Shown here in pieces: positions 1 to 8,568 of a DNA stretch of 64,000 nt. How positions within the stretch are numbered: the first letter of the stretch is position 1; every line of letters starts with the position of its first letter. A program made the position numbers and the translations under genes. The DNA comes from Mycobacterium sp. ITM-2016-00316 (GTDB lineage: Bacteria; Actinomycetota; Actinomycetes; Mycobacteriales; Mycobacteriaceae). The stretch is taken from NCBI RefSeq assembly GCF_002968335.2, contig NZ_CP134398.1:3100001-3164000 (forward strand), read 5' to 3'. The notes beneath the pieces were generated by a model, which saw only the letters and a list, made by a program, of their open reading frames with translations, was not told where the DNA came from and did not search any database.

Positions 1-401
1 TTGGCCGCGCCCCGCACCCGCGTGTTCAGTGCGGCGATATCCGCGACCGAGGTCACCATCGACACCATCACCGGCGGGGCGGGATGCTCATCGTGGTCGA
101 AGTCGATCCGTTCGAACAGCTCACCGGCGAACACCGCGGGCAGGTCCTGGACCCCGACGGCGTCGAACCAGTCGAAGAACACCCGGGACCGCAGCAGATC
201 CAGCACCGGTTCGTGGGCGTGGATGCCGAGGATCACCAGAACACGCTCGGGATCCGTCGTCGAGGTGTAGACCAGTACGTGGTGGACACCCATGCCCGCC
301 AGCGCTTCGGTGCGGCGCTGCAACAGCGGCCAGACCGCAGTCGGGTCGGGCACGCGGTAGTCGGACACCAGCACCAGAGAGTTGGCCAGCCAGTCCTTCA
401 T
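1..401 (-). CDS. Conserved mycobacterial protein, 3' end cut by window edge
   Basis: Leftward reading frame opening at ATG 399-401 and running off the window; 133 codons are visible. It begins MKDWLANSLVLVSDYRVPDP and has a hydrophobic/acidic pattern typical of small dimeric alpha/beta-barrel proteins (LVYTSTTDPERVLVILGIHA). Closely similar mycobacterial proteins are, as I recall, sometimes labelled fatty-acid-CoA ligase, but nothing visible here resembles an AMP-binding enzyme, so I would not transfer that name. It is divergent from the nitronate monooxygenase gene and shares a 194-bp intergenic region with it that carries a KstR-type box. Function unknown. Confidence 0.6.
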   Translation of the reverse strand, partial: MKDWLANSLVLVSDYRVPDPTAVWPLLQRRTEALAGMGVHHVLVYTSTTDPERVLVILGIHAHEPVLDLLRSRVFFDWFDAVGVQDLPAVFAGELFERIDFDHDEHPAPPVMVSMVTSVADIAALNTRVRGAA

Positions 402-545
402 ATCGTGGCCCTCCCGGGATCGTGGATACGGCGGCTGTTAATGGAACTTCCGAAAAACGGTAATCGCATTCTCGCACGGTGTCGACGCCGATGGCGACAA
501 ATGAGCCCGTGAGCATTGCGGAAATCGAGGGCCGGGATACTAAAC

Positions 546-559
546 TAGAACACGTTTCA
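546..559. promoter_or_regulatory. KstR-type operator
   Basis: TAGAACACGTTTCA fits the mycobacterial KstR consensus TnnAACnnGTTnnA at every fixed position. It lies 37 bp upstream of the nitronate monooxygenase start and 145 bp upstream of the divergent gene start, and overlaps a -10-like TAAACT (541-546). KstR is the TetR-family repressor of cholesterol and lipid catabolism that is released by steroid acyl-CoA intermediates. Binding is inferred from the motif only. Confidence 0.75.
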
Positions 560-595
560 GTCTGCGATTCGCGATCGCCCAACATAGGAGCCTGC

Positions 596-1729
596 GTGCA
601 CACTCCCCTCTGCGACCAATTGGGTATCGAATTCCCCATCTTCGCCTTCACCCACTGCCGCGACGTGGTGGTCGCGGTCAGCAAGGCCGGCGGGTTCGGC
701 GTGCTGGGTGCGGTCGGATTCAGCCCGGAGCAGCTTGAGATCGAACTCAACTGGATCGACGAGAACATCGGCGACCACTCCTACGGCGTGGACATCGTGA
801 TCCCGAACAAGTACGAGGGCATGGACGCCACCGATATGGATCCCGAGGTGCTCAAGAAGACGCTCAACGACTTGGTCCCGCAGGAACACATCGACTTCGC
901 CAAGAAGATCCTGGCCGATCACGGCGTCCCGGTCGACCACAGCGACGATGACGCGCTGCAGCTGCTCGGCTGGACCGAGGCCACCGCCACCCCGCAGGTC
1001 GAGATCGCGCTCAAGCACCCCAAGATGACGTTGATCGCCAATGCGCTGGGTACCCCGCCCGCCGAGATGATCAAGCACATCCACGCCGAGGGCCGCAAGG
1101 TCGCGGCGCTGTGCGGCTCGCCGTCGCAGGCCCGCAAGCACGCCGACGCGGGGGTCGACATCATCATCGCCCAGGGCGGCGAGGCCGGCGGACACAGCGG
1201 CGAGATCGGCTCGATCGTGCTGTGGCCGCAGGTCGTCAAGGAGGTCGCGCCGGTGCCGGTGCTGGCCGCCGGCGGTATCGGCAGCGGGCAGCAGATCGCG
1301 GCGGCCCTGGCCCTGGGCACTCAGGGGGCCTGGACCGGCTCGCAGTGGGTGATGGTCGAGGAATCCGAGCACACCGCGCAGCAGCACGCCGCCTATGCGA
1401 AGGCCACCAGCAAGGACACCGTGCGCAGTCGGTCCTTCACCGGGAAGCCGGCCCGGATGCTGCGCAACGACTGGACCGAGGCCTGGGAGAAGCCGGAGAA
1501 CCCGAAGCCCCTCGGGATGCCGTTGCAGTACATGGTCTCCGGCATGGCCGTGGCCGCGACGCACAAGTTCCCCAACGAGTCGGTCGACGTGGCATTCAAC
1601 CCGGTCGGCCAGGTGGTCGGTCAGTTCGCCAAGGTCGAGAAGACCTCCGCGGTCATCGAGCGCTGGGTGCAGGAATACCTGGAGGCGACCAACACCCTCA
1701 ACGAGCTCAACGAAGCGGCCTCGGTCTAG
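596..1729 (+). CDS. Nitronate monooxygenase-family flavoprotein
   Basis: 377 aa, FMN-dependent TIM-barrel enzyme of the 2-nitropropane dioxygenase/nitronate monooxygenase/enoyl-reductase family. The N-terminus (TPLCDQLGIEFPIFAF) and the phosphate-binding segments IIAQGGEAGGHSG and VLAAGGIGSGQQIAAALALG are diagnostic. The GTG start at 596 is chosen because AGGAG lies at 586-590; an open frame extends upstream to 479 but has no matching ribosome site and would include the operator. A KstR box in its promoter suggests a role in steroid or branched-lipid breakdown rather than nitroalkane detoxification. It ends in a strong terminator. The substrate cannot be read from the sequence. Confidence 0.88.
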   Translation: MHTPLCDQLGIEFPIFAFTHCRDVVVAVSKAGGFGVLGAVGFSPEQLEIELNWIDENIGDHSYGVDIVIPNKYEGMDATDMDPEVLKKTLNDLVPQEHIDFAKKILADHGVPVDHSDDDALQLLGWTEATATPQVEIALKHPKMTLIANALGTPPAEMIKHIHAEGRKVAALCGSPSQARKHADAGVDIIIAQGGEAGGHSGEIGSIVLWPQVVKEVAPVPVLAAGGIGSGQQIAAALALGTQGAWTGSQWVMVEESEHTAQQHAAYAKATSKDTVRSRSFTGKPARMLRNDWTEAWEKPENPKPLGMPLQYMVSGMAVAATHKFPNESVDVAFNPVGQVVGQFAKVEKTSAVIERWVQEYLEATNTLNELNEAASV

Positions 1730-1745
1730 CCCGCCAAACCACCCG

Positions 1746-1786
1746 AAATGGCTGCTCCCGCGATCGCGGGGGCAGCCATTTTTTCG
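1746..1786 (+). terminator. Rho-independent terminator
   Basis: Arms AAATGGCTGC (1746-1755) and GCAGCCATTT (1772-1781) flank an inner self-complementary CCCGCGATCGCGGG, followed by a T run. It sits 17 bp after the nitronate monooxygenase stop and insulates it from the TetR gene. Confidence 0.85.
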
Positions 1787-1807
1787 CCTCTGGCCCGGTC
1801 AGCGGAG

Positions 1808-1829
1808 TTATGTATGATGCTCTACATAA
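1808..1829. promoter_or_regulatory. Inverted-repeat operator before TetR gene
   Basis: TTATGTA (1808-1814) and TACATAA (1823-1829) form a perfect inverted repeat with an 8-bp spacer. An outer AGCGGA/TCCGCT pair extends the symmetry with a one-base bulge. It is AT-rich against a GC-rich background and ends 21 bp before the TetR start codon, the usual position for an autoregulatory operator. Confidence 0.65.
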
Positions 1830-1850
1830 TCCGCTGCGAAGGGATATCCC

Positions 1851-2423
1851 ATGGCCTCGCCCCGTGACCGCATGGTCGCCTCCGCGGCGCTGCTCATCCG
1901 CGAACGCGGCGCACATGCCACGGCGATCTCAGACGTCCTCGAGCACAGCGGCGCACCGCGCGGTTCGGCCTACCACCACTTCCCCGGCGGGCGCACCCAA
2001 CTGCTCTGCGAGGCGGTCGATTTCGCCAATAATCACATCGCGCGCCGGATAGCCGCCGCGACCAGCGCACTCGACGCGCTCGACACCGTCGTCGACGGGT
2101 TCCGCAGCCAGCTCACCGAGACCGGTTTCCGGGCCGGCTGCCCGGTGGCCGCGGTCGCCGTAGAGGCCGACAATCCGCCGGTCGTCGAACGGGCGGCAGC
2201 GGCATTCGTCCGCTGGACCGGGCTGATCGAGCAACTGCTGCGCAGCGACGGCGCCACCGCGGACCGGGCTGCCGAACTCGCGATGCTGACCACCACCGCG
2301 ATCGAGGGCGCCGTCCTGGTCGCCCGCACGACCGGTGACACCGGCGCACTCGACATGGTCCACCGGCAGTTGCGCGCCCTCGTGACCGCCGCCACCGGCG
2401 AAGGGAAATCCGGAAATGCCTGA
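1851..2423 (+). CDS. TetR/AcrR family transcriptional regulator
   Basis: 190 aa. The N-terminal helix-turn-helix (ALLIRERGAHATAISDVLEHSGAPRGS, then YHHFPGGRTQLL) is typical of the LmrA/YxaF-like TetR subgroup. The C-terminal half is a ligand/dimerisation domain of unknown specificity. Its stop codon overlaps the ATG of the molybdopterin oxidoreductase (ATGCCTGA), so the two are translationally coupled and it probably controls that enzyme as well as itself through the inverted repeat at 1808-1829. Confidence 0.88.
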   Translation: MASPRDRMVASAALLIRERGAHATAISDVLEHSGAPRGSAYHHFPGGRTQLLCEAVDFANNHIARRIAAATSALDALDTVVDGFRSQLTETGFRAGCPVAAVAVEADNPPVVERAAAAFVRWTGLIEQLLRSDGATADRAAELAMLTTTAIEGAVLVARTTGDTGALDMVHRQLRALVTAATGEGKSGNA

Positions 2424-4666
2424 CACCTCATCGGCCGCCTCGGACTGGCAACCCACGGCCTGCATCCTCTGCGAATGCAACTGCGGCATCGTGGTCCAGC
2501 TCGAGGGCCGCACGCTGTCCAAGATCCGCGGCGACAAGCAGCATCCGGCCTCACAGGGCTACACCTGCAACAAGGCGTTGCGGCTGGACCACTATCAGAA
2601 CAACCGGGCCCGGCTGACCTCGCCGATGCGTCGCACCCCCGCGGGCGACCATGAGGAGATCGACTGGGACACCGCGATCACCGAGATCGCCGAAGGCTTC
2701 GCCCGCATCCGCGACGAATACGGCGGGGACAAGATCTTCTACTACGGGGGCGGCGGCCAGGGCAACCACCTCGGCGGCGCCTACAGCGGCGCCTTCCTCA
2801 AAGCGCTGGGCGCCCGGTACCGCTCGAATGCGTTGGCGCAGGAGAAGACCGGCGAGTTCTGGGTGGACAGCCAGCTCTACGGCGGGCACACCCGCGGCGA
2901 GTTCGAGCATGCCGAGGTCGCGGTGTTCGTCGGGAAGAACCCGTGGATGTCACAGAGCTTTCCGCGGGCCCGCACCGTGCTCAACGAGATCGCGAAGGAC
3001 CCGGCGCGCTCCATGATCGTCATCGACCCGGTGATCACCGACACCGCCAAGCTCGCCGACTTCCATCTACGGGTGCGGCCCGGAACCGACGCCTGGTGCC
3101 TGAGTGCGCTGGCGGCAGTGCTGGTGCAGGAGAACCTGTGCGACGAGGCGTTTCTGGCCGAGCATGTCACCGGCGTCGAACCGGTGCGGCGGGCGCTGGC
3201 CGGGGTGGACGTCGACGACTATGCGCAGCGGTGCGGCGTGGATGCCGCGTTGTTGCGTGACGCGGCGCGCCGGATCGCGTCAGCCGCCAGCGTTTCGGTG
3301 TTCGAGGATCTCGGCATCCAGCAGGCGCCGAACAGCACGCTGTGTTCCTACCTGAACAAGTTGCTGTGGATCTTCACCGGGAACTTCGCCAAACGCGGTG
3401 GCCAGCATCTGCATTCGAGCTTCGCGCCACTGTTCGGTGCCGGCGGGGTGGGCCGCACACCGGTCACCGGGGCCCCGATCATCGCCGGACTGGTGCCGTC
3501 CAATGTGGTGCCCCAGGAGATCCTCGGCGACCATCCCGACCGGTTCCGCGCCATGATCGTGGAGAGCAGCAACCCGGCGCATTCGATCGCCGACTCCACT
3601 GCGGTCGGCGAGGCGCTGCGCGCGCTGGAACTGCTGGTGGTGGTCGACGTCGCGATGACCGAGACCGCCCGGCTGGCGCACTACGTACTGCCCGCCGCCA
3701 GCCAGTTCGAGAAGGCCGAGGCGACCTTCTTCAACCTCGAATTCCCGCACAACACCTTCCATTTGCGCCATCGCCTGCTGGAGCCTCTGCCGGGCACCCT
3801 GCCCGAGCCGGAGATCTGGGCACGGCTGGTACGTGAACTGGGCGTTGTCGACGATGCCGAACTGCAGCCGCTACGCCGAGCCGCCGCAGACGGACTGGAC
3901 GCGTACACCCAGGCCTTCTTTGCCGCCGTCGGCGCGAATCCGATGCTGGGCAAGGTGGCGCCCTACGTGCTGTACGAGACGTTGGGCCCCAGCCTGCCCG
4001 ACGGTTTGGCCGGCGCAGCGGGTCTGTGGGGGCTGGCCCAGAAGGTGGCGCTGACCTATCCGGAGGCGATGCAGCGCGCCGGACACCCCGATGGCAACGC
4101 CCTGTTCACCGCGATCCTGGAGGCCCGGTCCGGGCTGACCTTCACCGAACACGAATACGCCGACGACTGGGCTCTGATCAGCCATCCGGACCGCCGCATC
4201 GCGCTCGAAGATCCCGGAACTGGTCACCGAACTGAACGCGCTGGCCGCCGACCGGCCACTGCTCACCAGCAGCGAATATCCGATCGTGCTGTCGGCCGGT
4301 GAGCGCCGCGCGTTCACGGCCAACGACATCATCCGCGACCCGGTCTGGCGCAAACGCGACACCGACGGCGCCCTGCGGGTCAGCGTCGAGGATGCCCGTG
4401 CACTGGGCCTGGTCGACGGCGGGCGGGCCCGCATCACGACCGCATCCGGGGCCGCGGAGGCGTGTGTCGAGATCAGCGAAGCCATGCTGCCCGGGCATGC
4501 CTCGTTGCCCAACGGTTACGGGCTGGACTTTGCCGGGACCGATGGCACCGTCACGGCACCAGGGGTCGCGCCCAATGCTCTGACCGCCTCTGATTGGCGC
4601 GATGCCTACGCCGGCACCCCGTGGCACAAACACGTGCCTGCGCGTATCGACCCTGTCGGCGTTTAG
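2416..4666 (+). pseudogene. Molybdopterin oxidoreductase with one-base frameshift
   Basis: A bis-MGD molybdenum oxidoreductase of the formate dehydrogenase/nitrate reductase/BisC superfamily. Cys16, Cys19, Cys23 and Cys51 form the N-terminal [4Fe-4S] site. The first frame (2416-4302) decays into unrelated sequence after LISHPDRRIAL near 4206. The missing C-terminal molybdopterin-dinucleotide-binding domain (KIPELVTELNAL through SAGERRAFTANDI to VAPNALTAS) continues in the next frame up to 4666. Removing the G at 4207 restores a 749-aa protein, a normal family length. No membrane or small electron-transfer subunit lies nearby. It may be inactivated, or the extra base may be a sequencing error; conservation on both sides favours a recent or artefactual event. 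Confidence 0.85.
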
Positions 4667-5154
4667 GGGGCGACGGGGGCGGGCGGGGCCGGGACCGGAG
4701 CGGCGGGAGCCGGCGGCATGGTGGGTACCGGCGCGGGACCGGCGGGCGTGATCGGCACGTTCGGTCCGGGCGCCTGGGCCGGGATCGGGGTGTTCAGGTT
4801 GCGCTGCGAGATGCCGAGCAGCAGGGCTTCCTTACCGCTGAGCTCCTGGTTCTGCACCGCGTGCCACAGATCCCGCAGGTAGCTCACGTTCGGCGACTCA
4901 CCGCCGGCCATCACGCTGGGATCCATCGTCGATCCCGGGGGCAGCGCCTCCGGGCTCGGTAGGTGCGGTACTCCCTCCGGGGCGGCCTGAGTGGGGGCCG
5001 CCTGCACGGTAGCCGCCTGCACGACGGCGCCGTCCGCGACAGGAGCGGGGGGTGGGGTGGGGGCAGGCGCGGCGGCGGCCGGGGATGCGAACATCAACGT
5101 GGCGAATCCGCCGCCGATCGCCGCGCTGAGTACCTTGGCTCCGACACCGATCAT
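4663..5154 (-). CDS. Exported Pro/Ala-rich protein
   Basis: 163 aa with a signal peptide (about residues 1-29, GGGFATLMFASPAAAAPAP). A low-complexity Ala/Pro/Val linker follows, then a short conserved core (PNVSYLRDLWHAVQNQELSGKEALLLG, about 88-114) and a Pro-rich tail. The architecture is common among secreted mycobacterial proteins of unknown function. It is convergent with the molybdopterin oxidoreductase and overlaps its stop by 4 bp. Confidence 0.7.
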   Translation of the reverse strand: MIGVGAKVLSAAIGGGFATLMFASPAAAAPAPTPPPAPVADGAVVQAATVQAAPTQAAPEGVPHLPSPEALPPGSTMDPSVMAGGESPNVSYLRDLWHAVQNQELSGKEALLLGISQRNLNTPIPAQAPGPNVPITPAGPAPVPTMPPAPAAPVPAPPAPVAP

Positions 5155-5308
5155 CGGCGACGCTCCTCTCTCGTGGACCCTGCCCTATGATCTTCCGTCT
5201 CGGCGTCGGTTTCGTTACAGCTGCGACTGCTGTGACTTTCCTTTGAGTTCCGCCGCCGTGCTGTCAGCCTCGGTCACCTTGTCCGACTTCAGGACGCAGG
5301 GTGTGTCT

Positions 5309-5337
5309 CTGGTGTAGCAATGCGATAGCGACACCAG
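5309..5337. promoter_or_regulatory. Inverted repeat upstream of cyp125
   Basis: CTGGTGTAGC (5309-5318) and GCGACACCAG (5328-5337) pair at nine of ten positions across a 9-bp spacer. It lies just ahead of the GGAGG ribosome site (5348-5352) of cyp125. It is a candidate operator. No KstR-type motif was found in the same intergenic region. Confidence 0.45.
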
Positions 5338-5360
5338 TTCCTACCGCGGAGGCTTGCGCG

Positions 5361-6617
5361 ATGCCGACACCCGACCTGCCCGCCGGATTCGACTTCACCG
5401 ATCCGGACATCTACGCCGAACGACTACCGGTCGACGAGCTGGCACAGATGCGCAAAGTCGCCCCCATCTGGTGGAACGAGCAACCCGATGGCGCCGGCGG
5501 ATTCAACGACGGCGGCTTCTGGGTGGTGACCAAGCACAAGGACGTCAAGGAGGTGTCGCGGCGCAGCGACGTGTTCTCCAGTCTGGAGAAGACAGCCCTG
5601 CCCCGTTACAAGGACGGCACCGTCCAGGCCCAGATCGACTCCGGCAAGTTCGTGCTGCTGAACATGGATGCACCGCATCACACCCACCTGCGCAAGATCG
5701 TCTCGCGGGCGTTCACGCCGCGGGCCGTCGAGCAGCTGCGCGCCGATTTGGCCGACCGGGCGCGTGAGATCGCCGCGGCCGCGCTCGCGGAGGGCCGCGG
5801 CGACTTCGTCGAGCAGGTGTCCTGCGAGCTCCCCCTGCAGGCCATCGCCGGCCTGATGGGTGTGCCGCAGGAGGACCGGATGAAACTCTTCCACTGGTCC
5901 AATCAGATGGTCGGTGACCAGGATCCCGAGTTCGCGAACAATGACGCGATCAGCGCGTCGGTCGAACTCATCACCTACGGCATGCAGATGGCGGCCGAGA
6001 AGTCGGCCAACCCCACCGATGATCTGGTCACCAAACTGGTGCAGGCAGATGTGGAGGGACACAAGCTATCCGACGACGAGTTCGGGTTCTTCGTCATCCT
6101 GCTGGCGGTGGCCGGCAATGAGACCACCCGTAATTCGATCACCCAGGGGATGATGGCGTTCACCGACTTCCCCGATCAGTGGGAGCTGTTCAAGCGGGAG
6201 CGCCCGGGCACCGCCGCCGACGAGATCGTCCGGTGGGCGACCCCGGTGACGTCGTTCCAGCGCACCGCCCTGCAGGACACCGAACTGGGCGGGGTTCCCA
6301 TCAAGAAGGGGCAGCGGGTGGTGATGTTCTACCGCTCGGCCAACTTCGACGAAGAGGTCTTCGAGGATCCGTTCGCGTTCAACATCCTTCGCGATCCCAA
6401 CCCGCATGTCGGCTTCGGGGGCACCGGCGCGCACTACTGCATCGGCGCGAACCTGGCCCGGATGACCATTGACCTGATGTTCAACGCGATCGCCGATGCC
6501 ATGCCCGATCTGACCCCGCTGGAGAAGCCCGAGCGGCTGCGCTCGGGCTGGCTCAACGGAATCAAGCACTGGCAGGTCGACTATGCCGGTGCGACCAGGC
6601 AGCCTGTCGCGCACTGA
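5361..6617 (+). CDS. cyp125: Cytochrome P450 CYP125, steroid C26/C27 monooxygenase
   Basis: 418 aa from ATG 5361, preceded by GGAGG. The protein tracks M. tuberculosis CYP125A1 almost throughout as I recall that sequence: LPAGFDFTDPDIYAERLP near the N-terminus, LLNMDAPHHTHLRKIVSRAF, the I-helix AVAGNETTRNSITQGMMAF, the ExxR segment DEIVRW, and the haem loop HVGFGGTGAHYCIGANLARM with the proximal Cys. In the family this enzyme oxidises the terminal methyl of the cholesterol side chain, starting side-chain degradation. Unlike the M. tuberculosis gene it is not in a steroid catabolic cluster here, has no KstR box, and has a different inverted repeat upstream. An in-frame ATG at 5301 has no supporting ribosome site. 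Confidence 0.93.
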   Translation: MPTPDLPAGFDFTDPDIYAERLPVDELAQMRKVAPIWWNEQPDGAGGFNDGGFWVVTKHKDVKEVSRRSDVFSSLEKTALPRYKDGTVQAQIDSGKFVLLNMDAPHHTHLRKIVSRAFTPRAVEQLRADLADRAREIAAAALAEGRGDFVEQVSCELPLQAIAGLMGVPQEDRMKLFHWSNQMVGDQDPEFANNDAISASVELITYGMQMAAEKSANPTDDLVTKLVQADVEGHKLSDDEFGFFVILLAVAGNETTRNSITQGMMAFTDFPDQWELFKRERPGTAADEIVRWATPVTSFQRTALQDTELGGVPIKKGQRVVMFYRSANFDEEVFEDPFAFNILRDPNPHVGFGGTGAHYCIGANLARMTIDLMFNAIADAMPDLTPLEKPERLRSGWLNGIKHWQVDYAGATRQPVAH

Positions 6618-6915
6618 CTCCGGGCGCATCCCGATAGTCCAGGATGGACCTCCAATAGTCCTCGTCGATCTCCCCGTTGCGCCGCAGCACGATGGCCAGA
6701 CCGGTCGCCATCGCGACGCCGAGCAGTCCCAGCCACAGGCCGGCCAGCGCGATCACCACCCACAGCACCGTGGTCAGCGCCGGCCACGGTGAGAGCACCG
6801 CGAGGGCGGGCGCGAAGAAGAAACCGGTACCGATGTACCAGGATGATCCGGCGCGGTCGCATCGAAGCACCAGGCGCAGCCACCGGGGGACGTCGGGATT
6901 GCGGGTCTCGTTCAT
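6562..6915 (-). CDS. Small membrane protein
   Basis: 117 aa with two or three predicted membrane helices (about residues 29-75, rich in Leu/Ala/Val/Trp) between a charged N-terminus and a charged C-terminal tail (RRNGEIDEDYWRSILDYRDA). Its 3' end overlaps the 3' end of cyp125 by 56 bp in convergent orientation. It is divergent from the XRE regulator gene and may share that operator region. No family recognised. Confidence 0.6.
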   Translation of the reverse strand: MNETRNPDVPRWLRLVLRCDRAGSSWYIGTGFFFAPALAVLSPWPALTTVLWVVIALAGLWLGLLGVAMATGLAIVLRRNGEIDEDYWRSILDYRDAPGVSARQAAWSHRHSRPASA

Positions 6916-6949
6916 GTCACCACCGTCGTCCGCAGAGGTCAGCGCTGCA

Positions 6950-6989
6950 ATTACCGGTGAGGTAATGGTGCCGCGACCGGTTGTGGTCG
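6950..6989. promoter_or_regulatory. Two inverted repeats in a divergent promoter
   Basis: ATTACC-GGTGA-GGTAAT (6950-6966) is a perfect 6-bp inverted repeat, followed by CGACC-N6-GGTCG (6974-6989). Both lie between the start of the small membrane protein gene and the GTG of the XRE regulator, where an autoregulatory site would be expected. A related half-site, TTACCGGTGTGG, recurs at 7817-7828. Confidence 0.5.
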
Positions 6990-7000
6990 AGACTGGCGGG

Positions 7001-7812
7001 GTGACCGGTGTTCACCTGCAGACTCCCCCGTTCGGTGCGTTGATGCGGTCGTGGCGGCAGCGCCGACGGCTGAGCCAGCTCGACCTCGCACTGGAGGCCG
7101 ATGTGTCGGCCCGGCATGTCAGTTTCATCGAGACCGGCCGCTCGACACCCAGCCGCGCGATGGTGCTGCGGCTGGCCACGGCGCTGAGGTACCGGCCCGC
7201 GAGCAGAACCAGCTGCTGATCGCCGCGGGGCTGGCACCGGCGTACTCCGAACGCACCCTCGACGACCCCGGGATGTCCGCGGTGCGGACCGGCGTGGAGC
7301 GAGTTCTCAACGCGTACAACCCCTTTCCGTGCCTTGCCATCGACCGCGGCTGGAATGTACTGCAGGTCAACGCCGGTGCGGCAATTCTGCTGGACGGGGT
7401 GGCCACCCACCTGCTGGCACAGCCCAACGCGCTGCGGATCTCGTTGCACCCCGACGGGCTGGCCCCACGGATTCGCAATCTCGCGCAGTGGCGCCACCAC
7501 GTCATCGGGAGGTTGCGGCGCGAGTCCGCGGTCAGCGGTTCGGCGCGGTCGGCCGAGCTGCTCGCCGAGATCGAAGCGTATCCGGGCGGGCTCGATGCAA
7601 GCACCGATCTGGGCGGGGTCGTCGTACCCTTGGAATTGGACGCACCGGGCGGGCAGATCCTCACCTTCCTGTCCACCGTCACGACCTTCGGCACCGCGTT
7701 GGATCTGACCGCCGCCGAACTCAGCATCGAGGCCTTCCTGCCCGCCGATGACGCGACCGCCGAAGCGCTACGCGGCATGGCCAATCTCGATGGCACTGGT
7801 ATGACCACTTGA
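7001..7812 (+). pseudogene. XRE-family regulator with MmyB-like ligand domain, frameshifted
   Basis: The N-terminal helix-turn-helix (LMRSWRQRRRLSQLDLALEA, then DVSARHVSFIETGRSTPSR) reads in one frame until about 7187. The conserved continuation (VPAREQNQLLIAAGLAPAYS, a MmyB-like ligand-binding domain) is in another frame ending at 7812. Adding one base at 7187 gives a continuous protein of about 270 aa, the normal length for this family. GTG 7001 is used as start; ATG 6965 is in frame but overlaps the inverted repeat and leaves only 2 nt after the Shine-Dalgarno-like GGTGAGG. The enzyme it controls is unknown. The frameshift is either a real lesion or a sequence error. Confidence 0.82.
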
Positions 7813-7845
7813 CCTCTTACCGGTGTGGGTGTCATTCTCGGGTGC

Positions 7846-8568
7846 ATGGCACTGCAACCGGTCAACCGTCGCTCGGTACCCGAGGACGTCTTCGAACAGA
7901 TCGTTGCCGAGGTACTCAGCGGAGAGATGAAGCCCGGCGACGCGCTGCCCAGCGAACGTCGCCTGGCCGAGGTCCTCGGAGTATCCCGGCCCGCGGTGCG
8001 CGAGGCGCTCAAGCGACTCACGTCGACCGGCTTGGTGGAGATCCGCCAGGGCGACACCACCACGGTGCGTGATTTTCGCAGGCACGCGGGGCTGGACCTG
8101 CTCCCCCGGCTGCTGTTCCGGGCCGGCGAACTCGACATCGCCGTCGTGCGCTCCATCCTGGAAACCCGACTGCACAACGGCCCCAAGGTGGCCGAACTCG
8201 CTGCCGCGCGGCGCGGTCCGGACCTGGCCGCCCTGCTCGACGCCGCGATCGACGCCCTGAGCGCGGACGACGACCCGGTGCAGCGACAACGTCATGCGCT
8301 GATGTTCTGGGATCACCTGGTCGACGGCGCGGACTCGATCGCGTTCCGGTTGATGTACAACACGCTGCGCGCGACCTACGAACCCGCCCTGCCCGCGCTG
8401 GCCGTCATGATGGCCGCCGAGGTCGGCAACCCCGCCGCCTATCGAGCGATCGCCGACGCCGTGCGTGCCGGCGACGCCGACGCGGCCGCGGCCGCCGCCC
8501 GCGCCCTGTTGGAGCCCGCCACCACCGCGCTGCTGGGCGCGCTCACCGAACTGGAGGACCTTGCATGA
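7846..8568 (+). CDS. FadR-type GntR family transcriptional regulator
   Basis: 240 aa from ATG 7846; GTG 7825 is an in-frame alternative. The winged helix ([40 protein letters not shown]) is followed by an all-helical FCD/FadR-like effector domain. The stop overlaps the fatty acid hydroxylase ATG by 4 bp (ATGA), so the pair is co-translated. A regulator of fatty acid or fatty acyl-CoA response is a natural inference. The preceding intergenic DNA contains TTACCGGTGTGG at 7817-7828, resembling the operator before the XRE gene. Confidence 0.87.
   Translation: MALQPVNRRSVPEDVFEQIVAEVLSGEMKPGDALPSERRLAEVLGVSRPAVREALKRLTSTGLVEIRQGDTTTVRDFRRHAGLDLLPRLLFRAGELDIAVVRSILETRLHNGPKVAELAAARRGPDLAALLDAAIDALSADDDPVQRQRHALMFWDHLVDGADSIAFRLMYNTLRATYEPALPALAVMMAAEVGNPAAYRAIADAVRAGDADAAAAAARALLEPATTALLGALTELEDLA

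Noticed and set aside
557..1564. Long minus-strand open frame opposite the nitronate monooxygenase
   Set aside because: Antisense frame caused by high GC; its sequence is Arg/Gly/Asp-rich with no family resemblance. The same applies to 38322-39629 and 40064-41317.
5155..5300. KstR or KstR2 operator before cyp125
   Set aside because: No stretch fits TnnAACnnGTTnnA or the KstR2-type CAAG/CTTG repeat.
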